A DNA stretch of 64,000 nucleotides from Fructilactobacillus cliffordii. GTDB taxonomy: Bacteria; Bacillota; Bacilli; Lactobacillales; Lactobacillaceae. Made by a program: the position numbers and the translations under genes. The notes beneath the pieces are model-generated. The model was not told the origin of the DNA, did not search any database, and saw only the letters and a program-made list of their open reading frames with translations. How positions within the stretch are numbered: the first letter of the stretch is position 1; each line of letters starts with the position of its first letter. The stretch lies in NCBI RefSeq assembly GCF_024029355.1, contig NZ_CP097117.1:682001-746000 (forward strand). Reading direction: 5' to 3'. Shown piece by piece: positions 15,674-24,242 of the stretch.

Positions 15674-17033
15674 CTTGTTTCATCCAATCCTTCAAAAAGA
15701 CGTTCTCAATGTAGAGGTTATTGAAGTCACCCGTTTGAAAATGTTGATCTTGCAGCACTGCTAGCAAGAATTCTCGGTTGGTTTTGACCCCTTCAATCTC
15801 AAATTCGTGCAGAACCCGAATCATCTTGGCAACGGCAGCCGGTTTTGTTGGCATGTGAACGATAATTTTGGCAATCATCGAATCGTAAAATGGCGAAATT
15901 AAACTGTCTACCTCGACTCCCGAATCAATCCGCACTCCCTTCGTCCCGACCGGAAAATGTAACTTAGTAATTTTCCCAGCACAAGGTTGAAAGTCTTGAG
16001 CCGGATCTTCGGCATTAATCCGGCATTCTAGGGCATAACCATGCACGCCACAATCGGATTGACGAAACGGCAAATCATCACCGTTGGCCACCATAATCAT
16101 GGCTTTGATCAATTCTACGTCTGCAACTTCTTCTGTAATCGTATGTTCAACCTGAAGGCGCGTATTCATTTCCATGAAGTAAAAATGGTGCTCATGGTCC
16201 ATCAAAAATTCGAAGGTTCCAGTATTCTCATAGTGAATTCCACGCATGGCCCGAACAACGACTTCTCCCATATGAGCTCGTTCTGCTTCACTGAGTTCTA
16301 GGCACGGTGATTCTTCCAAAATCTTTTGGTGGTTGCGTTGTAATGAGCAATCTCGTTCCGGGAAGTAAACAACGTGGCCGTGTTGATCAGCAATGGCTTG
16401 CATCTCAATGTGTTTGGCATCTGATAAATCTTTTTCTAAGTAGAGCCGGTCGTCTCCATAGGACAGTTGGCTTTCCCGCTTGGTATCGGAATAGGCTTGG
16501 GCTAGTTCCGCCTGGTTGTTCACCTGACGAATTCCTTTGCCACCCCCACCTGCGGCTGCTTTTAACATCACGGGATAGCCAATTTCCGCGGCAATCCGTT
16601 TTGCATCTGCTAAAGAATCCACAAAGCCATCGGAGCCTGGAATCGTGGGAACGTCCAGTTTTTTCATAGTTTCCTTAGCGTTGGATTTGTTCCCCATTAA
16701 ATTGATGACTTCCGCACTAGGACCAATGAACTTCACCCCATAATCTTGGCACAGTTCAGCAAATTCACTATTTTCGGCCAAAAAACCATAGCCTGGGAAA
16801 ATGGCATCTGAACCAGTTAAAACGGCAGCATCTAAAATGGCCCCCATGTTTAAATATGAATCCTGAGGCAATCCACTTCCAATGCAAACGGACTGGTCTG
16901 CCATTTGGACGAACAAGCCATCCCGATCAGCCGTTGAATAGACAGCCACCGCCTGCAGATTCATTTCATGCAGCGCCCGAATGGTCTGGACCGCAATTTC
17001 GCCTCGATTGGCAATTAAAACCCTTTTTATCAT
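15660..17033 (-). CDS. accC: Acetyl-CoA carboxylase, biotin carboxylase subunit
   Basis: ATP-grasp enzyme that carboxylates biotin on AccB; 457 residues. It has the N-terminal domain start IKRVLIANRGEIA, the glycine-rich ATP loop AGGGGKGIR (161-169), the metal and catalytic stretch FYFMEMNTRLQVEHTITEE and the C-terminal RIDSGVE region. ATG at 17033 follows AGGGTG; the 9 extra codons upstream overlap the fabZ-like gene's end and were left out. Confidence 0.97.
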   Translation of the reverse strand: MIKRVLIANRGEIAVQTIRALHEMNLQAVAVYSTADRDGLFVQMADQSVCIGSGLPQDSYLNMGAILDAAVLTGSDAIFPGYGFLAENSEFAELCQDYGVKFIGPSAEVINLMGNKSNAKETMKKLDVPTIPGSDGFVDSLADAKRIAAEIGYPVMLKAAAGGGGKGIRQVNNQAELAQAYSDTKRESQLSYGDDRLYLEKDLSDAKHIEMQAIADQHGHVVYFPERDCSLQRNHQKILEESPCLELSEAERAHMGEVVVRAMRGIHYENTGTFEFLMDHEHHFYFMEMNTRLQVEHTITEEVADVELIKAMIMVANGDDLPFRQSDCGVHGYALECRINAEDPAQDFQPCAGKITKLHFPVGTKGVRIDSGVEVDSLISPFYDSMIAKIIVHMPTKPAAVAKMIRVLHEFEIEGVKTNREFLLAVLQDQHFQTGDFNNLYIENVFLKDWMKQDGAK

Positions 17034-17043
17034 CAACTTCACC

Positions 17044-17457
17044 CTACGCTTCAATGGCAAACATGAGATCGGCGGTCACAATGACTTCGCCGTCACGGAT
17101 GACTTCACCGTGACCAACCCCGATGTTTCGTTTTAACTTGGTCAACTGAACCTTGAGTTGTAAGACGTCACCAGGACGCATTTCATCCTTAAACTCCGCC
17201 TGCTTAATTCCACCAAAGAAGACGTTCTGATTGTGATGTTCGGGCATAGACAAAATCGCCACGACTCCCGTTTGTGCCAAAGATTCCAGAATGATGGGGT
17301 GCGGTAACGTTAGTTGGTTGCCGTTCGAAAAGTACCACTCGTTCATCGTAATGTTCTTTTGGGCTTGGGCACTTTCACCCGGAGTAACCGCCACAATCTT
17401 ATCAATCATTTCAAAGGGATACCGTTGGGGGATAAAGTCACTTACCTGATACTCCAT
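17044..17457 (-). CDS. FabZ-like hotdog protein lacking the catalytic histidine
   Basis: 137-residue hotdog-fold protein of the 3-hydroxyacyl-ACP dehydratase family, set between accB and accC. It keeps the start PQRYPFEMIDKI and the central helix ILESLAQTG with Glu. The catalytic block normally GHFPGNPVMPG reads NGNQLTLPHP, two residues shorter and without the active-site His; the canonical FabZ at 22099 has it intact. It may be inactive, use other residues or serve a structural role. ATG at 17457 follows GAGGAGG; the 28 residues upstream are spurious. Confidence 0.85.
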   Translation of the reverse strand: MEYQVSDFIPQRYPFEMIDKIVAVTPGESAQAQKNITMNEWYFSNGNQLTLPHPIILESLAQTGVVAILSMPEHHNQNVFFGGIKQAEFKDEMRPGDVLQLKVQLTKLKRNIGVGHGEVIRDGEVIVTADLMFAIEA

Positions 17458-17458
17458 G

Positions 17459-17884
17459 CTAATCCTCCTCAATCTCAAATAATGGCTGTTCGTACTCAAC
17501 CATTTCACCGTCTGAAAATAGCCGCTTTTTGATAATCCCACTCACGGGACTTCTCACTTCGTTAATTAACTTCATCGCTTCGATGGCACAAATGGTTTCC
17601 CCTTTTTTCACATGGTCCCCAATTTCTTTATAGGCCGGTTTATCCGGACTTGGACTCATGTAAACTAGGCCGACCATTGGCGCTTTGAGTTGATATGGAG
17701 CAACTGCTTGTGAATCAAATTGGGGAGTGGACGCAGCTGAAGCTTCAGAATCAGCCGCTGCTTGAGGAGCCGGCGTATTTTGCTTACTAAAGTAAACGTT
17801 CACTCCATCCCCATCGATTTTTAACTCTTGCAGGCTGGATTGATCAAATTTGGCTAATAACCTTTCAATATCAGCTTCATTCAT
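17459..17884 (-). CDS. accB: Biotin carboxyl carrier protein of acetyl-CoA carboxylase
   Basis: 141 residues: a short N-terminal helical domain, an Ala/Pro/Ser-rich flexible linker (about 36-62), and a C-terminal biotinyl domain. The biotinylation site is EAMKLINEV with Lys105. Its start overlaps the fabF stop as TAATG. The partner ligase birA is in the same cluster. Confidence 0.95.
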   Translation of the reverse strand: MNEADIERLLAKFDQSSLQELKIDGDGVNVYFSKQNTPAPQAAADSEASAASTPQFDSQAVAPYQLKAPMVGLVYMSPSPDKPAYKEIGDHVKKGETICAIEAMKLINEVRSPVSGIIKKRLFSDGEMVEYEQPLFEIEED

Positions 17885-19125
17885 TAATCTTCTTCCCACT
17901 TTCTCATTGCAATCACTGCGTTGTGACCCCCAAAACCAAAGGAGTTACTGATGGCCGTCTTAATGGGAGCCTGCTTGTTATCGTCGTTAACCAGCTGAAT
18001 GTGAACTTCGGGATCTTGTTCGTAAAGACCAACGTTAACGGGCATTTGACCCCGTTGTAAGGATCCAACCAGAATGGCAGCCTCTAAACCACCAGCGGCT
18101 CCTAGTGAGTGTCCTACCATTCCCTTGATGGAACTCGTCTTTAAGTGATCGTTATCTTTAAACAATTTTTCAATGTCAGAAGCTTCGGCAACATCATTAG
18201 CATGCGTTGCCGTTCCGTGAGCATTTACATAATCGAGTTCTTCCGGAGTAATGCCACCTTCATTTAACGCTTGTTTCATCGCCATAATGGCACCTTTTCC
18301 TTCTGGATCAGGAGCGGTCAAGTGGTAAGCATCACTGGTGGTTCCATAACCAACGATTTCAGCTAAAATGTGGGCACCCCGTTGTTTAGCGTGGTCGTAG
18401 TCTTCCAGAACCAACGAAGCAGCTCCTTCACCTAGCACAAACCCATTCCGGTTCACATCAAATGGCAAGGAAGCTTTTTCTGGATCCTCTGAGGTCGATA
18501 AGGCCGTCAGAGCTGCAAATCCAGCAATTCCCATCATGCTAACGGCGGCTTCCGTTCCCCCAGCAATCATAATTTTAGCCTTGCCATTTTTGATGTATTC
18601 AAAGGCATCTCCAACCGCATTGGTTCCAGAAGCACAGGCGGTAACGACCGTTTGCGATGTGTTTTGGGCGTCAAAGTACATTGACACGTTTCCGGCCGCC
18701 ATGTTAGAAATCGCTTTCGGAACGAATAAAGGTGAGACCCGCCGTGGTCCTTTTTTAAAGGCCTTTTGCAATTGTTCTTCGATGGTCGAAATCCCACCGA
18801 TTCCAGTTCCGTAAATGACCCCTAAATCTTCTGGTTGATAGTTTTCGTTTAATACCAATCCCGCTTGGTCCATCGCTTCTTTAGCCGTATATAAGGCGTA
18901 TTGCGCGTAAGGATCTAGTCGTTTGTAGTCGCGTTTGCTGAGCCGGTTACCGGGATCAAAGTCTTTTACCTCAGCTGCCACTGAGATGCCGGTTTCACTA
19001 GCATCAAACTTGGTAATGGGACCAATCCCATTTTTAGAATCTAAAATGTTATCGACAAATTCATCAGCCGTATTGCCGACTGGGGAAACAACTCCCATTC
19101 CTGTTACTACTACTCGATTACTCAC
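17884..19125 (-). CDS. fabF: Beta-ketoacyl-ACP synthase II
   Basis: Condenses malonyl-ACP with acyl-ACP during elongation; 413 residues. The Cys-His-His triad is clear: Cys164 (TACASGTNA), His303 (AHGTATHAND) and His339 (MVGHSLGAAG). The start is GTG, 7 bases after AAGGAGG. It is central in the fab operon, 30 bases after fabG. Confidence 0.97.
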   Translation of the reverse strand: MSNRVVVTGMGVVSPVGNTADEFVDNILDSKNGIGPITKFDASETGISVAAEVKDFDPGNRLSKRDYKRLDPYAQYALYTAKEAMDQAGLVLNENYQPEDLGVIYGTGIGGISTIEEQLQKAFKKGPRRVSPLFVPKAISNMAAGNVSMYFDAQNTSQTVVTACASGTNAVGDAFEYIKNGKAKIMIAGGTEAAVSMMGIAGFAALTALSTSEDPEKASLPFDVNRNGFVLGEGAASLVLEDYDHAKQRGAHILAEIVGYGTTSDAYHLTAPDPEGKGAIMAMKQALNEGGITPEELDYVNAHGTATHANDVAEASDIEKLFKDNDHLKTSSIKGMVGHSLGAAGGLEAAILVGSLQRGQMPVNVGLYEQDPEVHIQLVNDDNKQAPIKTAISNSFGFGGHNAVIAMRKWEED

Positions 19126-19155
19126 AGGTTTCCTCCTTATAAGAAACTGCAGAAC

Positions 19156-19890
19156 TTACATGGTTAATCCACCATCAACGGTAATTACTTGCCCCGTAAT
19201 GTAGTCGTTATCGACCAAAAAGGCGACCGTTTTGGCAATGTTTTGCACGTCTCCAAACCGTTTTAACGGAATTTCATTTTCAAATTGTTTTACAATTTTA
19301 TCACTTAATTTAGCGGTCATCGCGGTCTTAATCATCCCTGGAGCAACGGCATTACACCGAATCCCCCGCAACGATCCTTCACGGGCCGTGGTTTTCGTTA
19401 AGCCCACAATTCCAGCTTTACTAGCAGAATAGTTCGCTTGCCCCAGGTTCCCATGGGTTCCGGCAATGCTGGACATGTTCACAATCACACCAGAACGCTG
19501 TTTTTGCATGACCTTTAACGCAAATTTGGACATGTTAAACGTCCCAACCAGATTGGTGTCTAACACGTCCTTAAATGATGCTTCCGTCATCCGCGTCATT
19601 AACTTATCCTGCGTTTGGCCGGCGTTATTAACTAACACATCCAGCCGCCCGTACTTGTCCAGTACCGTTTGCACCATCCGGTCCGCGTCTTCTTCCCTAG
19701 CAACGTCTCCGGTTACAATTTCCACCGGAGTAGAAAATTCCGCTTGTAAAGCAGCTACTTCATCAGCGCTAAGTTCCCGATGGGAATTCAGAACTACCTG
19801 GCGGTTTTCCGTTGCTAATTCCTGGGCAGTTGCTAATCCAATTCCTTTGGTTCCACCCGTCACCAGCACTACTTGTTTCGTTGTTGTCAT
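19156..19890 (-). CDS. fabG: 3-oxoacyl-[ACP] reductase
   Basis: NADPH-dependent short-chain dehydrogenase of 244 residues reducing the 3-keto group. Cofactor loop TGGTKGIG, NNAG (88-91) and catalytic Ser141-Tyr154-Lys158 (YSASK) are all present. It overlaps fabD by 4 bases (ATGA-type coupling). Confidence 0.96.
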   Translation of the reverse strand: MTTTKQVVLVTGGTKGIGLATAQELATENRQVVLNSHRELSADEVAALQAEFSTPVEIVTGDVAREEDADRMVQTVLDKYGRLDVLVNNAGQTQDKLMTRMTEASFKDVLDTNLVGTFNMSKFALKVMQKQRSGVIVNMSSIAGTHGNLGQANYSASKAGIVGLTKTTAREGSLRGIRCNAVAPGMIKTAMTAKLSDKIVKQFENEIPLKRFGDVQNIAKTVAFLVDNDYITGQVITVDGGLTM

Positions 19891-20807
19891 TTTGTAACCT
19901 CCGTCTGTAATTCAGCTTGTACCTTGGCTAACGTGGCTACGCTATCAACATGATAGGAAGCTAAATCAGGGACAATTTTCTTAGCAAACCGGGTCAACGT
20001 TTCGCCTGGTCCGATTTCAACCAACGTATCGACATTCGTCATGTGATTGAGATACTCTAAATCTGATTGAAAATGCGTTGGTTGCACCAGTTGATGCGTC
20101 AACGTGGCTTTTAATGTTTCCGACGTAAACGGTTGCTCCGTCGTATTACTAATCACCGGCACCGTCCACTCATGCACCGGTACTGTTTCCAAGCGTCGTT
20201 GCAACTTAGCACTCGCTGATTGCATCAACGGAGTATGGGAAGCAACCGCTACCGGCAGGGGTACCACTCGTTTGGCTCCGGCAGCCTTCAACTGTTCCGT
20301 GGCTGCAGCCACTCCTGACTTAGTTCCACCGATTACCGTCTGGACCGGAGTATTGTAATTAGCCGGATAAACGTCAGGGAGACCATTGACGACCTCCGTC
20401 ACCGTTTGCGGATCGAGCTTTAAAACCGCTGCCATGGATCCGGGTTGAGCAGCACCAGCTTCTGCCATATAGCGAGATCGATCATGGACCAGGGCTAGCG
20501 CATCTGGGTAAGCCAGAGCGCCACTAGCAACTAAGGCACTATACTCACCTAAACTCAACCCCATCATGGCCTGAGGGACTAAACTAGCGGCAGCAAGCAC
20601 CTGACTAATTCCGTAGCTCATGGCCAAAATGGCAACTTGCACGTTGTTCGAATCATTCAATTGCTGGGCATCGGTCAAATCAATTCCGAGCGTCGTCTGG
20701 ACCTGGTCAATCGCAGTCCGGTATAACGGTTCTGCTTTATAGAGATCCATTCCCATGTCCGGAAACTGACTGCCCTGCCCACTAAATAAATAACCTATCT
20801 TTGTCAT
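19887..20807 (-). CDS. fabD: Malonyl-CoA:ACP transacylase
   Basis: Loads malonate onto ACP; 306 residues. Nucleophile Ser85 lies in GLSLGEY, with QGSQ at residues 11-14 and His191 in VASHTPLM completing the site. It lies 24 bases downstream of acpP. Confidence 0.96.
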   Translation of the reverse strand: MTKIGYLFSGQGSQFPDMGMDLYKAEPLYRTAIDQVQTTLGIDLTDAQQLNDSNNVQVAILAMSYGISQVLAAASLVPQAMMGLSLGEYSALVASGALAYPDALALVHDRSRYMAEAGAAQPGSMAAVLKLDPQTVTEVVNGLPDVYPANYNTPVQTVIGGTKSGVAAATEQLKAAGAKRVVPLPVAVASHTPLMQSASAKLQRRLETVPVHEWTVPVISNTTEQPFTSETLKATLTHQLVQPTHFQSDLEYLNHMTNVDTLVEIGPGETLTRFAKKIVPDLASYHVDSVATLAKVQAELQTEVTK

Positions 20808-20831
20808 CGCGGCCTCAATCTAATCGTGCGT

Positions 20832-21089
20832 TTATTTAGCTTGGTTAACCTGTTGGTCAACGTAATCAACTAACTGACCAACCGTTTCAATTCCTTCGTC
20901 ACCGTCAATTTCGATGTCGTATTCGTCTTCTAGGGCGTCCACAATTTCAAAGATGTCTAGACTATCAAGGTCCAAACCATCTTTAAAGTTAGTTTCTAAC
21001 GTAATGTCGTTAACATCAACGTCATCCGTTTGGTCTGCCACAATTTCTTTAATCTTAGCTAAAATTTGATCTTTACTAGTTTCACTCAT
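20832..21089 (-). CDS. acpP: Acyl carrier protein of the fatty acid synthesis operon
   Basis: 85-residue acidic four-helix carrier. The phosphopantetheine attachment Ser is in LDLDSLDIFEIVDALE. It sits between fabH and fabD as usual. A second close paralogue is at 32778-33035, which shares most of this central helix. Confidence 0.96.
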   Translation of the reverse strand: MSETSKDQILAKIKEIVADQTDDVDVNDITLETNFKDGLDLDSLDIFEIVDALEDEYDIEIDGDEGIETVGQLVDYVDQQVNQAK

Positions 21090-21119
21090 TGGTTATTCTC
21101 CTCTTAATTAAATCTTAAT

Positions 21120-22097
21120 CTAGTATCTAATAATAACAGTTCCGACCGTTAATCCGCCACCAAAACCAGTCAAGGCAATGTAGTCACCCCGTTGAATTTG
21201 GTGCTGATTAATTAGTTCCGCCAATAGTATGGGTTCACTGGCGGCCGCAGTATTTCCATATTCAGTAATGTTAATCGGAAAGCGTTGGTCTGGCAAATCG
21301 AGTTTTTGAGCCACCCGTTTGACAATCCGTGCATTCGCCTGGTGCATCACAAAGTATTTGATGTCTGATAAGTCTAATCCAGCTTGTTCCGTGGCCCGCC
21401 GAATGGAAGCTGGCGCCTGACGGGTGGCAAAGTTATACACCACATGGCCATCCATTTGAAAAAACCGGTGCCGTTCATCCAGATTACCGTTGCCAAAGGG
21501 GGTCTTTTCCACCATTTGGCCAGCTGTCAGTGAGGAACCTAAGTCCCCGGCGGTCTTTAAATCAGCTCCCATTACTTGCGAAGCACTCCCGTCGTTTGTA
21601 ACCAACACCCCGGCTGCTCCGTCGCCAAAAAGGACTGCGGTAGAACGATCATGCCAGTCAACTAGCTTACTCAACCGTTCACTGCCAATCACAATTCCCG
21701 TTCCACCCGGCAATTTAGCCAGCAACGAATTCATGACATCCGTGGCGTACACAAACCCGGAACAAGCCGCATTCACATCAAACGCCACTGCGTTAGTCGC
21801 TCCCAGTGCTCCTTGAACCTCGGCAGCTACTGCCGGGGTCAGGTGATCCGGTGACATGGTGGCGATAATGATATAGTCCAATCGCTGAACATCCATTTGG
21901 GATTGTTCCACTAGCCGCTGTGCCACTTTCGTCGCTAACGAGGCGTTGGTTTCTGACACCGCAATGTGGCGCCGTTCAATTCCCGTTCGTCGTTTAATCC
22001 ACTCATCAGAGGTATCCATTATTTGTTCTAAGTCATGATTAGTAACCACTCGCTCTGGCACTGCCAGCGCCGCGGCCTTAATCGCGTAACTTGTCAT
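21120..22097 (-). CDS. fabH: Beta-ketoacyl-ACP synthase III
   Basis: Starts fatty acid synthesis by condensing acyl-CoA with malonyl-ACP; 325 residues. Catalytic Cys112 (NAACSGF), His252 (VMHQANARI) and Asn282 (YGNTAAAS) are present, and the ending GFGGGLTVG is typical. It is only 1 base after fabZ. No fabT (MarR) gene lies between fabZ and fabH. Confidence 0.96.
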   Translation of the reverse strand: MTSYAIKAAALAVPERVVTNHDLEQIMDTSDEWIKRRTGIERRHIAVSETNASLATKVAQRLVEQSQMDVQRLDYIIIATMSPDHLTPAVAAEVQGALGATNAVAFDVNAACSGFVYATDVMNSLLAKLPGGTGIVIGSERLSKLVDWHDRSTAVLFGDGAAGVLVTNDGSASQVMGADLKTAGDLGSSLTAGQMVEKTPFGNGNLDERHRFFQMDGHVVYNFATRQAPASIRRATEQAGLDLSDIKYFVMHQANARIVKRVAQKLDLPDQRFPINITEYGNTAAASEPILLAELINQHQIQRGDYIALTGFGGGLTVGTVIIRY

Positions 22098-22098
22098 G

Positions 22099-22542
22099 TT
22101 ATTCTCTTTCTTGTTGATCCACGATAAACGTTAGCTTCGTTTCACACGCTTTTTCTTCGTCCACATAGGCCACACAGGAAACGGATCCCGTCCGGTTTCT
22201 TACCTTATCCATGGTTACCTTGAAGGTTAACACGTCACCTGGTTCCACCATCCGGCGGAATTTAGCGTTTTTAATGCTTCCGAGGTAAGCCGTTTTGTTT
22301 TCAAACTCAGGAGTACTTAAAATCAAAATCGAAGCCACTTGTGCCATCGATTCAATAATTAAAACTCCTGGCATGACCGGGTTGCCGGGGAAGTGTCCCT
22401 GAAAGTACTCCTCGTTAATCGTCACATTTTTGGTAGCAACGATTGATTCTCCTGGAGTCATTTCGTCGACCCGGTCAATAAACAGGATCGGGTACCGGTT
22501 CGGGATTAAATCCATAATTTCTTTTGCATTCATTACAGCCAT
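22099..22542 (-). CDS. fabZ: 3-hydroxyacyl-[ACP] dehydratase
   Basis: 147-residue hotdog dehydratase with an intact active site: QGHFPGNPVMPGVLIIES, His50 and Glu64. It is the first gene of the fab/acc operon. ATG follows AGGAG at 8 bases. This is the likely functional dehydratase, in contrast to the His-less paralogue at 17044. Confidence 0.96.
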   Translation of the reverse strand: MAVMNAKEIMDLIPNRYPILFIDRVDEMTPGESIVATKNVTINEEYFQGHFPGNPVMPGVLIIESMAQVASILILSTPEFENKTAYLGSIKNAKFRRMVEPGDVLTFKVTMDKVRNRTGSVSCVAYVDEEKACETKLTFIVDQQERE

Positions 22543-22556
22543 AGTTATTACTCCTA

Positions 22557-22619
22557 ATCATCAAAATATTGAGATTCGTCTGCTCAACCTATTCTCGGTA
22601 AAAGGGAGATCGGTTGCAA
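22557..22619 (-). promoter_or_regulatory. Possible fab operon promoter and dyad operator
   Basis: The best promoter candidate on the minus strand is TTGCAA (22614-22619), 17 bases, GAGAAT (22591-22596), which is weak. Just downstream lies an imperfect dyad centred on TCAATATTTTGA (22557-22575), suited to a FabT- or TetR-type repressor. Both are inferred by eye. Confidence 0.3.
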
Positions 22620-22754
22620 TCAATTGGGGATCTTTTTCCCTGTTTGAAGATAGCAAAGCCCGGCTGTTGGGGCATTCCTGTTCTTCAAGGTGCTGGTTAC
22701 AGATTAAATAATTAGTAACAACACTAGCCCTTAACCTACGGAAGACACCAATTG

Positions 22755-22785
22755 AAAAAAGGACAAAGTCCTTGATTCTTTGTCC
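22755..22785 (-). terminator. Terminator after the 56-residue gene
   Basis: Arms GGACAAAG/CTTTGTCC with a 9-base loop and six T on the minus strand. Confidence 0.85.
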
Positions 22786-22787
22786 CG

Positions 22788-22958
22788 CTAATATTTTAAT
22801 TTAGCTTGCGAAAACAGGTTTAACTGTTGGGTACTTAGTTTAAACGTTTGGGGCTGACCCTTCTGGACCAGTCGATGCAATTGCATCAATTGTTGCTCGC
22901 GTTTACGCCAGTTACCTAAAGCGGCAAAGTCTTTTTTGGTTATTTTCATTAATTTCAC
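22788..22958 (-). CDS. Small hypothetical protein, 56 residues
   Basis: Short basic protein starting MKLMKITKKDFAALGNW, rich in Gln, Leu and Lys, ending QAKLKY. The GTG start is 8 bases after GGAGGG and the stop is 3 bases from a good terminator, so it forms its own unit ahead of the fab operon. The leading KITKKDFAALGNWRKRE part and later LSTQQLNLF look like two helices. Family not recognised. Confidence 0.6.
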   Translation of the reverse strand: MKLMKITKKDFAALGNWRKREQQLMQLHRLVQKGQPQTFKLSTQQLNLFSQAKLKY

Positions 22959-23109
22959 GCGGGTTTCCCTCCTTGTTAAACCGTTTGCGTTTGGACAATT
23001 AATTTTGTCACTGGCTAAATTATAATATAAATGGTAAAAAGACGCACGATTCTACCCAGATTAGCATCACCAATCAATTAACTTGGCAGGGAGCAACCCG
23101 TTTGCGTTA

Positions 23110-23118
23110 TGATATAAT
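23110..23118 (+). promoter_or_regulatory. Extended -10 promoter of the YczE-family gene
   Basis: TGATATAAT, an extended -10 with perfect TATAAT, 38 bases before the start. No good -35 box is seen. Confidence 0.5.
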
Positions 23119-23156
23119 TGGATTATTACATTTTTTGAAAGGATTTAACTGAACAT

Positions 23157-24170
23157 ATGAATAATGAAAATAACGATAGCGGTAGCACCACTACTGCTCC
23201 GCAACAAAACTTTTCTTTCTTTGGAAAAGTCATTAACATTTCCTTACGAACGTTAATGTCATTCGTCGGGATTGCCATTTTGTCCATGGGGGCGGCGTTA
23301 TTAAAATCTTCCCCAATTCTGGGGCTTGATCCCTTCACTGCCGTCAATACCGGGATGGCAACTCTCTTGCATACCTCCCTGGGGATTTACCAATTGTGTG
23401 CGAACTTCGTCATCTTCATTTTCGTACTGCTTTTGGACCGGAAGAAAATCGGAATTGGGACGATTATGAACATGGTGTTAGTTGGATTTGAAATCCAATG
23501 GTTCTCTGCCATCTACCACCAAATCTTTCCCGGTCACGTTAACTTTTTGATTTTAGTTGCTGACTTAATTCTTGGTTTACTCTTCTTTACGGCCGGAAGT
23601 TCTTTGTACATGGCTCCATCCTTGGGAGTTGCTCCGTACGATGCGATTGCACCAATTGCCTCTGCCCGTTTGCACTGTAAATATAAGACCGCTCGGGTTA
23701 TCCAAGATATTTGTTTCTTGGTTGCCGCTGTCTTAGTTCACGGTCCGGTTGGATTTGCTTCCATTATCGTGGCCTTCTTCGCTGGTCCATTGATTTCCTT
23801 CTGGGATCGCAGTATCAGTACCCCGACGATGGATTACATTGACGACTTAAGTGGTCACCCATCCATCAAGAACTTGGCCAGTGGGGTTACGAAGGCAACT
23901 CGGTCTGGGTACCACTCCCTGTCGAAAGCCTACAATTCCACGTTGGATATGCAAATGCACCTGGCTGGTTACACCAACCGGGAGTTAATTAAGAAAATTC
24001 AAGAAACGGAACACAACATGCAAGAATCCCAAAAAGCCTACAACGATTACCGTTCCCAATATCGGATGTTAATCGCTGAAATGGTAAAGCGGGACAAGCG
24101 TGGGGACCTGAAAAACTCACCCGTTAATACAACCAGCACCAAGAACAATCAAAATGCTGGTCAAAAATAA
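23157..24170 (+). CDS. YczE/YitT-family membrane protein with long cytosolic tail
   Basis: 337 residues. About 5-6 membrane segments (residues 27-215) match the YczE/YyaS-type family, with MGAALLKSSPILGLDPFTAVNTG and the mirrored YMAPSLGVAPYDAI typical of its internal repeat. The function of the family is not known. Unlike the usual ~210-residue members, this one carries a further ~120-residue hydrophilic tail with coiled-coil character (IKKIQETEHNMQESQKAYND) and an Asn/Thr-rich end. It is monocistronic with its own terminator. Confidence 0.83.
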   Translation: MNNENNDSGSTTTAPQQNFSFFGKVINISLRTLMSFVGIAILSMGAALLKSSPILGLDPFTAVNTGMATLLHTSLGIYQLCANFVIFIFVLLLDRKKIGIGTIMNMVLVGFEIQWFSAIYHQIFPGHVNFLILVADLILGLLFFTAGSSLYMAPSLGVAPYDAIAPIASARLHCKYKTARVIQDICFLVAAVLVHGPVGFASIIVAFFAGPLISFWDRSISTPTMDYIDDLSGHPSIKNLASGVTKATRSGYHSLSKAYNSTLDMQMHLAGYTNRELIKKIQETEHNMQESQKAYNDYRSQYRMLIAEMVKRDKRGDLKNSPVNTTSTKNNQNAGQK

Positions 24171-24184
24171 AATCGATTAACTAA

Positions 24185-24220
24185 AAACACCTTTCTTTTT
24201 CCGAAGTAAGGTGTTTTTTT
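24185..24220 (+). terminator. Convergent terminator between the YczE-family gene and fumC
   Basis: Arms AAACACCTT/AAGGTGTTT with a 14-base loop, T7 on the plus strand and A5 on the other side. Confidence 0.8.
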
Positions 24221-24242
24221 ATCGCTTCATTTAGTTTAAATT

